A program made the translations under genes and the position numbers. From positions 1 to 64,000 of the forward strand of contig NZ_JBHUOP010000005.1 of the NCBI RefSeq assembly GCF_042683685.1: a stretch of DNA of 64,000 bases, given 5' to 3'. Positions 26,213 to 34,621 of the stretch are shown piece after piece (within the stretch, counting starts at the first letter, position 1; each line of letters opens with the position of its first letter). The notes beneath the pieces were generated by a model, which worked only from the letters and a program-made list of their open reading frames with translations, had not been told where the DNA came from and ran no database searches. This DNA is from Timonella corticicola (GTDB lineage Bacteria > Actinomycetota > Actinomycetes > Actinomycetales > Cellulomonadaceae).

Positions 26213-27505
26213 GTGGCATTTATCGAATCCGTACGCGCGCTCGAGATCCTCGACTCCCGCGGTAACCCAACCCTTGAGGTTGAGGTTGTTCTTGAAGACG
26301 GTGCAATCGGACACGCAGGTGTCCCATCCGGTGCATCCACCGGTGCATTCGAAGCAGTTGAGCTCCGCGACGGTGACAAGTCCCGTTACCTCGGTAAGGG
26401 CGTTGAGAAGGCAGTTGCGGCCGTCAACGACGTCTTCGGCCCAGCGCTCGTAGAGGAAGGCTTCGACGCTGAGGACCAGCGCGCAATCGACGCTAAGCTC
26501 ATCGAGATCGACGGAACCGCGAACAAGGGCCAGTACGGCGCAAACGCCATCCTCGGCATCTCGCTCGCAGTCGCACACGCTGCAGCAGAGTCCGCTGGCC
26601 TGCCACTGTACAAGTACGTTGGTGGACCAAACGCGCACACCCTCCCAGTCCCAATGATGAACATCCTCAACGGTGGATCGCACGCCGACTCCAACGTTGA
26701 CATCCAGGAGTTCATGATCGCTCCAATCGGCGCACCAACCTTCAAGGAAGCCCTGCGCTGGGGTGCTGAGGTCTACCACTCCCTCAAGTCCGTTCTCAAG
26801 GCCAAGGGCCTCGCAACCGGTCTTGGTGACGAGGGTGGTTTCGCACCAAACCTCGAGTCCAACCGTGCAGCACTCGACCTCATCATCGAGGCAATCGAGA
26901 AGGCTGGCTACAAGCCAGGTGAAGAGGTCGCACTCGCACTCGACGTTGCGGCAACCGAGTTCTTCGACGAGGCCAAGGGCGTCTACAACTGGGAAGGTGG
27001 CGAGAAGACCGGCGACGAAATGATCGAGTTCTACGCTGGCCTCGTTGCTGACTACCCACTCGTCTCCATCGAAGACCCACTGTCCGAGGACGAGTGGGCA
27101 TCGTGGGCAAAGCTCGTTGAGGCTGTTGGCGACAAGACCCAGATCGTTGGCGACGACCTGTTCGTAACCAACCCTGAGCGCCTCGCACGCGGAATCGAGG
27201 AGAAGGCTGCAAACGCGCTCCTCGTTAAGCTGAACCAGATCGGTTCGCTCACCGAGACCCTCGACGCAGTGACCCTGGCGCAGCGTGCCGGATTCTTCGC
27301 AATGACCTCCCACCGTTCCGGTGAGACCGAAGACACCACCATCGCTGACCTTTCGGTTGCAACCAACGCCGGCCAGATCAAGACCGGTGCACCAGCACGT
27401 GGCGAGCGCATCAACAAGTACAACCAGCTCCTCCGCATCGAAGCTCAGCTCGGTGACGCAGCAGTTTACGCAGGAAAGTCCGCTTTCCCACGTTACAAGG
27501 GCTGA
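26213..27505 (+). CDS. eno: Enolase (phosphopyruvate hydratase)
   Basis: Converts 2-phosphoglycerate to phosphoenolpyruvate in glycolysis. 430 residues, the normal family length. The GTG start has GAAGGAG at good distance and gives the canonical N-terminus IESVRALEILDSRGNPTLEVE. Also present are the loop GVPSGASTGAFEAVELRD, metal-ligand region SIEDPLSEDEW and DDLFVTNPERL, and SHRSGETEDT. Codons are strongly biased to one C- or T-ending choice per amino acid, as expected for a highly expressed gene. A good terminator follows. Confidence 0.98.
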   Translation: MAFIESVRALEILDSRGNPTLEVEVVLEDGAIGHAGVPSGASTGAFEAVELRDGDKSRYLGKGVEKAVAAVNDVFGPALVEEGFDAEDQRAIDAKLIEIDGTANKGQYGANAILGISLAVAHAAAESAGLPLYKYVGGPNAHTLPVPMMNILNGGSHADSNVDIQEFMIAPIGAPTFKEALRWGAEVYHSLKSVLKAKGLATGLGDEGGFAPNLESNRAALDLIIEAIEKAGYKPGEEVALALDVAATEFFDEAKGVYNWEGGEKTGDEMIEFYAGLVADYPLVSIEDPLSEDEWASWAKLVEAVGDKTQIVGDDLFVTNPERLARGIEEKAANALLVKLNQIGSLTETLDAVTLAQRAGFFAMTSHRSGETEDTTIADLSVATNAGQIKTGAPARGERINKYNQLLRIEAQLGDAAVYAGKSAFPRYKG

Positions 27506-27547
27506 ACTCTGAGTCTTGCCGTATCGCGGCGGGAAACGTGAGCGTTA

Positions 27548-27584
27548 AGGGAGCCGACCCCACGGGGTCGACTCCCTTTCTCTG
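27548..27584 (+). terminator. Terminator of eno
   Basis: A 14-bp stem with one mismatch (27548-27561 with 27564-27577) is followed by TTTCTCT. Confidence 0.85.
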
Positions 27585-27754
27585 TGCCCGACTTCTGTGG
27601 AAGTGGATCCGTGGCAACAGTGGATCTCAGGGGGCAGGGCTTAGATGAACAATCGCCGAATGGGCCATTCCACGGTGTGGTGATTTTGTGCGGCTGGACT
27701 AGGATCCGGCGTGGCGGGCAACCGGCGTGCGCCACGACTGGGAAGATTACAGTT

Positions 27755-28633
27755 ATGTCTCCCCAACGTCCCCACGCACCGCGCCCGTCCGGCGGCAGTT
27801 CGCCGCGCTCGGCGCGACGCAACACCAGGCCGTCCAGCGGCCAGGTGCCGTCTGCGGGACCGAACTCGCGGGGAACGGCCACGGGGGTGCCACGCCAACC
27901 ACGGGCAGGCTTATCCACCGGAACCCCGCGCAATGCGCAGCCGAAGGCGCCGCGTCGTGGGGAAGGCGACCGGATCGTCGGCAAGGAAAAAACGACTCCG
28001 CGCGCAAGTGGCGGGTCAGGTACTCCAAGCCGTCCCCAGAAACCCGCGGCGGCTCGAGAAACCCGCAGCCCGGATACCGAAAGCGTTTCGGCATACGCGG
28101 TTGGAGCACCACTCAACCGAAACTTTGGTCTACTACAGACCACCACAGCACGTGTGGTTGTTCTTGCGCTGACTTTGGCAATCTGCGCGGTCATCGTGAC
28201 ACCCGTGCTGCGTAACTACTTCAAGCAGTACAACGCCAACAACGCAATCCGTGCGGACATCGAACAGCAACAGGCCATCAACGAGGACCTCCGCAACGAA
28301 CTTGCTCGCTGGGAAGACGACAAATACGTCATCGCGCAGGCTCGGGAACGTCTCACGTTCGTGTTCCCCGGCGAAACCCCATACCGGGTCATGGGCTGGA
28401 ACGACGCCGACCTGGAAGATGTTCCTGGCGCGACAACCGATACACCAGCGCTGTTTCCTGACCAAGACGTAGCCTGGTATGAGGACCTGTGGCAGTCTAT
28501 CCAACGGACCGGAACCCTGCTGGAGAGCGGTGAGCCCGCGGAGGATGAGGTGTCTGATGGTGGTGCTGCGGGTAGTGGCTCCGAGGACGACGAAGAACCA
28601 GAGGACACCACAACGGGCAGTTCAGTCGACTGA
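27755..28633 (+). CDS. FtsB/DivIC-type septum formation initiator
   Basis: 292 residues. The first 170 or so are basic, Pro/Arg/Ser-rich and probably cytoplasmic. A single membrane span follows (VVVLALTLAICAVIVTPVLRNYF), then a short coiled coil (ADIEQQQAINEDLRNELARW) and the family motif YVIAQARERLTFVFPGETPY. The tail is acidic. This matches actinobacterial FtsB-like proteins that link FtsL and FtsQ at the division septum. ATG 27755 has GGGAAG 9 nt upstream. The eno-ftsB-DUF501-ppx order is conserved in actinomycetes. Confidence 0.88.
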   Translation: MSPQRPHAPRPSGGSSPRSARRNTRPSSGQVPSAGPNSRGTATGVPRQPRAGLSTGTPRNAQPKAPRRGEGDRIVGKEKTTPRASGGSGTPSRPQKPAAARETRSPDTESVSAYAVGAPLNRNFGLLQTTTARVVVLALTLAICAVIVTPVLRNYFKQYNANNAIRADIEQQQAINEDLRNELARWEDDKYVIAQARERLTFVFPGETPYRVMGWNDADLEDVPGATTDTPALFPDQDVAWYEDLWQSIQRTGTLLESGEPAEDEVSDGGAAGSGSEDDEEPEDTTTGSSVD

Positions 28634-28778
28634 GTATCAACTCGATCTGCGTGAGTCCTCACAGCAGGGGATGCCAAGATCCAAATGTGACGAACTGGGG
28701 TGATCTCGGCGGTGCCGGTAGCGGGTGTTTGTTGAGAGAATGGACGCTGGCGAAAACACCTACCGGCAAGGACGAACC

Positions 28779-29291
28779 GTGACTAAAACTGTGGGAACCG
28801 ACGCGTTTGCGGTGACCGAAGCTGATCTCGTGGCACTGGAAGAGCAGCTTGGACGCGTGCCTCGCGGAGTCGTCGGCATCGCTGCACGCTGTGCGTGTGG
28901 TCGACCGCTCGTGGTTCAAACCGCGCCGCGTCTGGAGGACGGCACCCCATTCCCCACAACCTTCTACCTGACTCACCCAGGGGCCGTGCTCAACGCCAGC
29001 CGCCTTGAAGCCGCCGGTGTCATGAAGGAGATGTCGGACCGCCTCCTGGAGGATGAGGAACTCGCCGCCCGCTACCACAAGGCACACGAACACTACCTCG
29101 CAGCCCGTGAAACCCTCGGACACGTTGAGGAGATCGCAGGTATCTCCGCTGGAGGCATGCCCGTGCGCGTCAAATGCCTGCACGTGCTGATTGGTCACGC
29201 GCTCGCCGCTGGTCCGGGTATCCAACCACTCGGCGACGAGGCCCTTGAGATGATCAAGGATGAATGGCGTCCCGACGTCTGCAGTTGCTGA
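28779..29291 (+). CDS. DUF501 family protein
   Basis: 170 residues. The sequence LEEQLGRVPRGVVGIAARCACGRPLVVQTAPRL followed by PFPTTFYLTHP is typical of DUF501, a family nearly always found between ftsB and ppx in actinomycetes. Conserved cysteines (CACG near residue 38, KCLH, and CSC at the end) could bind metal, but the function is unknown. GTG 28779 has AAGGACG upstream and is my preferred start; ATG 28740 is the alternative and would add 13 residues. Confidence 0.88.
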   Translation: MTKTVGTDAFAVTEADLVALEEQLGRVPRGVVGIAARCACGRPLVVQTAPRLEDGTPFPTTFYLTHPGAVLNASRLEAAGVMKEMSDRLLEDEELAARYHKAHEHYLAARETLGHVEEIAGISAGGMPVRVKCLHVLIGHALAAGPGIQPLGDEALEMIKDEWRPDVCSC

Positions 29292-29366
29292 ACCCTGTCA
29301 GGAGCGGCTGCGGTCGCGTTGTCTGTGCGTCTGGCACTGTCAGATGCTAGTGGAAAAGTAGAGCCC

Positions 29367-30365
29367 ATGAGCGTATCTGTTGATCTTCCCGAAACTGCGC
29401 CAGCGATTCCCGCTGGCCAGACTCGTGTCGCGGCCATCGACTGCGGCACCAACTCAATCCGCCTGCTCATCGCAGACGTCGATGGAGCCTCGGGCACATT
29501 GAGCGACCATCTCCGGTTGATGGAGGTCGTTCGGCTCGGTCAGGGCGTTGACAAGACTGGCCGTCTCGCAGATGAGGCTCTTGCGCGCACGCTTGACGCG
29601 TGTGTCCGCTATGCCCAGTTGTGTGAGGCGTATGGCGTGCAGAAGATCCGCTTCGTGGCGACATCCGCAACCCGAGACGCCGAGAACCGAGGCGAGTTTG
29701 TCGCTGGAGTGAAGGCCGCGTTGGGCGTGGAACCAGAGGTTGTGACTGGCGACGAGGAGGCGGCTCTGTCGTTCCGCGGGGCTGTCAGCGTGCTTGGTTC
29801 CAAATATCCGGGGCCTTATCTTGTGGTCGATTTGGGTGGCGGTTCCACTGAACTTGTTTTGGGTGGTTCCGCACCTTTGGCTGCGTATTCGATGGATGTT
29901 GGTTGTGTCCGTATGACCGAACGATACCTGCAGTCGGACCCTCCAACTCAGGAGGAGATCGCTGCGGCTGCCCAGGACATCAACGCGGCAATTGACGAGG
30001 CGTCACGTGTTGTGCCGATTGAACGGACCGGAACCCTCGTTGGGTTGGCTGGTTCTGTGACCACTGTGACCGCACATGCGCTGAAACTGCGGGAGTATGA
30101 CCGCGACCAGATCAACGGTGCGGTACTTCCGCTCAAGAACGTTCAAAAGGCGTGCGATGATCTGCTGGCCCGGAACTCAGGGGAGCGGGCTGCTCTCGGG
30201 TTCATGCATCCCGGTCGGGTTGATGTGATCGGTGCGGGTGCACTCGTGTGGTCGACCGTTGTTGCGCGCGTGCAGGCCGCCGTTGCCCAAGCCGGTGGCA
30301 ACTTGAAAACCACAGTGACGTCTGAGCACGACATCCTGGACGGGATCGCGTTGTCGCTCGGCTAG
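29367..30365 (+). CDS. Ppx/GppA family exopolyphosphatase
   Basis: 332 residues of the ASKHA fold. Phosphate-1 motif AAIDCGTNSIRLLIADVD lies near residue 20, and YLVVDLGGGSTELVLG near residue 152 is the second. It releases phosphate from polyphosphate or hydrolyses pppGpp; the single-domain length fits the shorter actinobacterial Ppx. ATG 29367 has GGAAAAG upstream. It ends the eno-ftsB-DUF501-ppx block with a strong terminator. Confidence 0.92.
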   Translation: MSVSVDLPETAPAIPAGQTRVAAIDCGTNSIRLLIADVDGASGTLSDHLRLMEVVRLGQGVDKTGRLADEALARTLDACVRYAQLCEAYGVQKIRFVATSATRDAENRGEFVAGVKAALGVEPEVVTGDEEAALSFRGAVSVLGSKYPGPYLVVDLGGGSTELVLGGSAPLAAYSMDVGCVRMTERYLQSDPPTQEEIAAAAQDINAAIDEASRVVPIERTGTLVGLAGSVTTVTAHALKLREYDRDQINGAVLPLKNVQKACDDLLARNSGERAALGFMHPGRVDVIGAGALVWSTVVARVQAAVAQAGGNLKTTVTSEHDILDGIALSLG

Positions 30366-30409
30366 ATCTTTGCTTGGCTGAACTCTAATTACGCATATTC
30401 GTTACGCAT

Positions 30410-30445
30410 AAGGCGTGGCTGGACTTGTTCCGGCCACGCCTTTTT
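30410..30445 (+). terminator. Terminator of ppx
   Basis: The stem AGGCGTGGC/GCCACGCCT, extended by GG/CC after a bulge, is followed by TTTTT at 30441-30445. Confidence 0.9.
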
Positions 30446-30595
30446 GTGTGAGCTCTGGTTCGATGTGTGGGTTCTCTCGCCGATGCGTGTCTTCCGTTGC
30501 CACACATCGGCTGGATAAAACAGGTTCGGGGATGCTTAGCGCGGCTTCCCCTTCACATTGGATACAGAGAACTCACTGCTGAACCGCACGATAAA

Positions 30596-30654
30596 TACTA
30601 CTGCGCAAGAATTAGTACCTCGACACTAGCAGTACTGCGCGAAGCATAGTAGTG
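30596..30654 (+). promoter_or_regulatory. Twin operator-like boxes upstream of the PadR-type regulator
   Basis: Two similar boxes lie 12 bp apart: 30596-30618 and 30631-30654. They share CTGCGC, AAG/GAAG and an AGTA end, and each starts with a TACT-type half and ends with AGTA, so each is an imperfect palindrome. They lie 60-115 bp before the padR-like gene. PadR regulators bind such dyads and usually repress themselves, so autoregulation is a reasonable inference. The rest of the gap 30446-30711 shows no gene. Confidence 0.5.
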
Positions 30655-30711
30655 TTTATTCCGGAACATTGGAGCGGATAGGTCCGTGGAATCTGGGAGC
30701 GAGGTGCAGCG

Positions 30712-31041
30712 ATGGACAACAGTCAACTCCTCAAAGGAGTGCTGGATGCTGCGGTGCTCGCGGTGGTGGAACAGGCCGATGGGTACGGATACGACGTTGT
30801 GCGCCGATTGCGCGCAGCCGGATTCGAGGAAGTCGGTGAAGCCTCGGTGTATGGCACGCTGCGGCGGCTGTACTCGGCAGGAAATCTGTCAACCTACGTT
30901 GTGCCGAGCGACGAGGGGCCACACCGCAAGTACTACGCAATTAATGGTCAGGGCAAGGAACAACTCGAACAGCAACGAAAAGAATGGGGTAGCTTCGCAC
31001 AATCGATGACTGCGCTACTCGAAGAAGGAAACGCATCATGA
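30712..31041 (+). CDS. PadR family transcriptional regulator
   Basis: 109 residues, short one-domain type. The winged helix spans about residues 8-80, with GYGYDVVRRLRAAGF, EASVYGTLRRLYSAGNLSTY and the wing PHRKYYAINGQGKEQL; a short dimerisation helix follows. It overlaps the following gene by ATGA. In PadR-HAAS pairs the regulator controls the membrane gene next to it; the signal is unknown. GGGAGCGAGG precedes ATG 30712. Confidence 0.92.
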   Translation: MDNSQLLKGVLDAAVLAVVEQADGYGYDVVRRLRAAGFEEVGEASVYGTLRRLYSAGNLSTYVVPSDEGPHRKYYAINGQGKEQLEQQRKEWGSFAQSMTALLEEGNAS

Positions 31042-32597
31042 ACATGGTCTTGGTTAACTACGTCTCGTACTACGCCACACAGGTGCGCGGGTTCCTCAAG
31101 GGACTGTCGCCTGAAGTGGTTGAAGAACTCACGGGTGGACTCGAAGCGGACCTGATCGAGGCCATGTCCGAGAACACTGAAGTATCGGATACGAGTGATA
31201 TCACTCTGAACGATCTCATCGCGCGGTTCGGCACGCCGGAGGCGTACGCTCGCGAACTGTGCGAGTCCGCTGGCGTTGACTTCGACGGCGCAAAGGCTGC
31301 GGGGCAGATGCCAGTATCTGGTGCTCTGCGTTCCAAGAGCCGTAATCCATTCAAGCGCTTTGGCGCATGGATCGCTTCGCTGGTGGCCGCCGTGATAGGG
31401 CTGGGTGCCCGAGCCCAGGGAATCAAGTTCAGCCCTGCGGTGGTGAAATTCCTGACCGAAATGCGTCCAGCCTGGTGGTTTGTGCGTGGCTGGCTCGTGT
31501 ACTGCATCATCGTCCAGATGGAGGGACAGGGGATCCAGCGGTTCCCACAGGACCTGGCTCACTGGTGGCTGTTCGCGGGAATCGTGCTTCTTTCCGCGCT
31601 GCTGGGATTGGCGAGTGCCCGCCATGCGGTTCCTGGTTTCTGGAGTAAGGCTGTCATTGCGCTCAATGTGTTTGTGCTGTTGTTTGTCCCAGCCTTCACC
31701 CGGCCGTATCAGGACCGCAGCCCCAATGACGCATATGACAGCGGGTATAGCAGGGGCTATGACGATGGCCAAGAAGCGATGAACGCCAGTGTTGATATGA
31801 CCACGTATGGTCCCTCAAATGGGTATGGGGAAGCCTATTTGAGTCAGATGGATTTGGGTAGTGCATCCAATCTGTTTGTATATGACGCAGAAGGAAACCT
31901 CATTCCTGATGCGCGCATCATTGATGACAAGGGGAACTCCCTTGACGCGGCGTTCTATCCGATCAAGGTCAACAGAGTCACTAGAACCGTTGACGTTATG
32001 AATGCTCGTGCCGATGAGTATGGTCGTCCCGTGCTGAACGTTTTCCCTGCGTCGTTCTCGGCTGTAGATATTGTGGAGGATACGTGCTCTGAGGAATCCC
32101 AGAGGTTTTGGAACGCGGTGATGTCCGGTCACATTAATGAGCAATGGGATGATGACTGGGACGAGGACGAAGATGATGGCTCGCTGAGGCATGGGCGCGG
32201 GTTGCTGAGGCACAACACGTTCCAGATTGAGTTCCGGTATGGGCCACATGAGAAAGTGCTTTATTTGGGTGGCATTTCTAACCTGCCGAGTGACAGTGAA
32301 TGCATCTACGGCTTCAAACGTCCAGGTGCTCAGGAGCCAGAAGCGCCCGCCTTCAAGAAGCTACCTGCGCTTGCACCGCTTTCAATTGACGACGAGTCGG
32401 CTAGTTCGTCCGACGAGTCACCTTCCAGCGTGGATGGGGACGCCGCCGAGGGCGGCTCTGAAGAGGGTGCGAAGGGAAGCGACGGAAAATCTGAGGACGA
32501 CAAGAAGGAGTCGGGCTCGGAAGTCGAATCGACTGAGGAATCAGCAGAAGAAGCAGTAACCGGGCCTGCTGATAGTGATTCTGCTTCGAGCGACTGA
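31038..32597 (+). CDS. HAAS (DUF1700-like) domain membrane protein
   Basis: 519 residues. Residues about 1-85 resemble the HAAS/DUF1700 alpha-helical domain seen next to PadR genes (LVNYVSYYATQVRGFLKGL and LIARFGTPEAYARELC). Several hydrophobic segments follow (about 112-130, 150-165, 178-195 and 205-222), then an extended extracytoplasmic region of about 200 residues with FVYDAEGNLIPDARIIDDKG, and a very acidic Ser/Glu/Asp tail (about 450-519). It is co-transcribed with, and probably signals to, the PadR protein. The tail composition is unusual for the family. The biological role is unknown. Confidence 0.8.
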   Translation: MNMVLVNYVSYYATQVRGFLKGLSPEVVEELTGGLEADLIEAMSENTEVSDTSDITLNDLIARFGTPEAYARELCESAGVDFDGAKAAGQMPVSGALRSKSRNPFKRFGAWIASLVAAVIGLGARAQGIKFSPAVVKFLTEMRPAWWFVRGWLVYCIIVQMEGQGIQRFPQDLAHWWLFAGIVLLSALLGLASARHAVPGFWSKAVIALNVFVLLFVPAFTRPYQDRSPNDAYDSGYSRGYDDGQEAMNASVDMTTYGPSNGYGEAYLSQMDLGSASNLFVYDAEGNLIPDARIIDDKGNSLDAAFYPIKVNRVTRTVDVMNARADEYGRPVLNVFPASFSAVDIVEDTCSEESQRFWNAVMSGHINEQWDDDWDEDEDDGSLRHGRGLLRHNTFQIEFRYGPHEKVLYLGGISNLPSDSECIYGFKRPGAQEPEAPAFKKLPALAPLSIDDESASSSDESPSSVDGDAAEGGSEEGAKGSDGKSEDDKKESGSEVESTEESAEEAVTGPADSDSASSD

Positions 32598-32621
32598 CCG
32601 TCTGCTCAACGTGTGCGGAAC

Positions 32622-32659
32622 TACGTGGGTGTGCATAGAAAGAGCAGCACACCCACGTA
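32622..32659 (+). terminator. Hairpin after the HAAS protein gene
   Basis: A perfect 13-bp stem (32622-32634 with 32647-32659) and 12-nt loop lie 25 nt after the stop codon. No T tract follows. Confidence 0.7.
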
Positions 32660-32860
32660 ATTCCCCACCCTCCACCCGATGGAAGGTGACGGTGCGAGGG
32701 CGGGTGAGGGCTCGTCGTCAGGTAATAACCAAAATAAGGACAGCCTAACTAGTGAAAAGCAACTCAAAACCGCCAGAATAAGCGGAAAATTCATGGGATG
32801 TGCTGGTTATCACGCACCCAAAATGATGCCGGACCAAAGTCCCAGTCATAAAATTGGAGC

Positions 32861-34321
32861 ATGCCACAGACAAACGAGACCACGGATGCTGCTGCGGAAA
32901 CCGCGCAGGCTACCGTTACGCCACGCCCACGTAAGGTTCCACGAATCGTAGTGCTGGGTGGTGGATCTGTCGGACTGTACTCCGCACGCCGTCTCCGCAA
33001 GCGCCTCGGCCGCCGTGAGGCAGCGATCGTTGTGGTTGACCCTCGCCCATATATGACCTACGCTCCGTTCCTGCCTGAGGTTTCCGCAGGCTCCATCTCG
33101 GACCGCGACGTGGTTGCTCCGCACAACCGTGCGTTGAAGCACATCGACACTCTTCAGGGCCGCGTCACCGCGATCAAGCACGGCGCAAAGACCGTTGAGA
33201 TCACCCCAGAGGTCGGCGACCCATACGAGATCACGTACGATCACCTCATCATCGGACTCGGTTCCGTATCCCGCCTGCTGCCTATCCCAGGCCTTGCCGA
33301 GGTCGGAATCGGTTTCAAGAATGTTGAAGAGGCAATCGCAGTGCGCAACCACGTGCTCGACCGCCTCATCGTCGCATCCTCGACCTGGGACAAGGAACTG
33401 CGCGAACGCCTCCTGACCTTCACATTCGTTGGAGGTGGATTCGCAGGTATTGAAGCGATCGCCGAGATCGAGGATATGGCGAAGTCCGCGGTCAAGCAAT
33501 ACCCAACCATTGACGCTAGCGAACTGCGCTTCGTCATGATCGAGGGTTCGGACCGTATCCTTCCAGAACTGACTCTCGAGATGGCCAACTATGCGCTTGA
33601 AGAGATGAAGAAGCGTGGAATTGAGTTCCACCTCTCCACCTTCCTGTCCTCGTGCGTGGACGGAAACATCGTGACCTCGACCGGTGTTGAGTTCGAGTCT
33701 GACACCGTTGTATGGACCGCTGGTGTCAAGGCGAACCCTGTCATCGGTGAGTCTGATCTCCCATCCGACAAGCTGGGGCGCGTCACCGTCAACACGAAGC
33801 TCCAGGTCATCGACGAGGACGGCAACGTCATCCCAGACGCATACGCCGCCGGTGACTGCGCCGCCGTGCCGGACGTGCATGGTGGAATCAACGGTTTCTG
33901 CGTGCCAAACGCTCAGCACGCCGTCCGCCAGGCAAAACTCCTCGGTGACAACCTTGCATCCGTTCTGCGTTCCGGTGACCTCAAGGACTACGAGCACAAG
34001 AACCTCGGAACCGTGGCCTCACTTGGCCTACACAAGGGTGTCGCCATCCTGTTCGGTGGACTGAAGTTGCGTGGCTTCCTCGCATGGTGTGCTCACCGTG
34101 GCTACCACCTCATGGCAATGCCAACGATCTCCCGCAAGATCCGCATTGCAACGGGTTGGACCGCTGCCTACCTCATGCGCCGTGAACTCGTGCCACTTGG
34201 TCCGCTGCACGACCCACGCGCAGAGTTCCGTCGCGCAGCAGTTCCACCCAAGCCAAAGGCTGAAGCCCCGGCGAAGAAGGACGAGAACGCTACCGACGCT
34301 GAGAAGGCTGAAGCCAAGTAA
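32861..34321 (+). CDS. ndh: Type-II NADH:quinone oxidoreductase (FAD-dependent)
   Basis: Non-proton-pumping NADH dehydrogenase that feeds electrons to menaquinone. 486 residues. The FAD-binding Rossmann motif is IVVLGGGSVGLYSARRL near residue 30 and the NADH-binding one FTFVGGGFAGIEAIAE near 188. Also present are FVVRPYMTYAPFLPEV-like quinone-side sequence (RPYMTYAPFLPEVSAG) and YAAGDCAAVPD near the end. The C-terminal segment has the membrane-associating region, then a Lys/Ala/Glu-rich tail. TAAAAT at 32849-32854 ends 7 nt before the ATG, so the message may be leaderless, although TGGAG could also serve as a ribosome site. Confidence 0.93.
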   Translation: MPQTNETTDAAAETAQATVTPRPRKVPRIVVLGGGSVGLYSARRLRKRLGRREAAIVVVDPRPYMTYAPFLPEVSAGSISDRDVVAPHNRALKHIDTLQGRVTAIKHGAKTVEITPEVGDPYEITYDHLIIGLGSVSRLLPIPGLAEVGIGFKNVEEAIAVRNHVLDRLIVASSTWDKELRERLLTFTFVGGGFAGIEAIAEIEDMAKSAVKQYPTIDASELRFVMIEGSDRILPELTLEMANYALEEMKKRGIEFHLSTFLSSCVDGNIVTSTGVEFESDTVVWTAGVKANPVIGESDLPSDKLGRVTVNTKLQVIDEDGNVIPDAYAAGDCAAVPDVHGGINGFCVPNAQHAVRQAKLLGDNLASVLRSGDLKDYEHKNLGTVASLGLHKGVAILFGGLKLRGFLAWCAHRGYHLMAMPTISRKIRIATGWTAAYLMRRELVPLGPLHDPRAEFRRAAVPPKPKAEAPAKKDENATDAEKAEAK

Positions 34322-34443
34322 ATCTTTGGTACGAGGTATCACTTGCTGATGGGGCGTTCGATTTGAGCGCCCCATCGCGGTATCCTCTTAAAGTCTGATT
34401 CCGCTGAGTGGGGTCGGACGGCAGTAGGCAGGATGGTCTGCAC

Positions 34444-34516
34444 GCCCCCATAGCCCAATGGCAGAGGCAACCGACTTAAAATCGGTCCAGTGTCGGTTCG
34501 AGTCCGACTGGGGGTA
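34444..34516 (+). tRNA. tRNA-Leu(UAA), class-I shape (short variable arm)
   Basis: 73 nt fold into a full cloverleaf: acceptor GCCCCCA/TGGGGGT with a G1-T72 pair, a 3-bp D stem GCC/GGC, anticodon stem ACCGA/TCGGT with loop CTTAAAA, variable loop CCAGT, T stem GTCGG/CCGAC with loop TTCGAGT, and A73. The anticodon is TAA, reading UUA (and UUG by wobble), hence leucine by the code. The 5-nt variable loop is abnormal, since leucine tRNAs normally carry a long extra arm. CCA is not encoded. A strong terminator follows. Confidence 0.85.
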
Positions 34517-34523
34517 CTTGTTT

Positions 34524-34560
34524 AAGAGTGGCCACGATCATGCGTCGTGGCCACTCTTGT
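34524..34560 (+). terminator. Terminator of the tRNA gene
   Basis: A perfect 14-bp stem (34524-34537 with 34545-34558) and 7-nt loop start 8 nt after the tRNA. Confidence 0.85.
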
Positions 34561-34621
34561 ATGCTCTCAGTAGTGTCAGCCGTTCGCAGCGAATCGAGAT
34601 AGCGGTCAAGGAGAGAATCTG

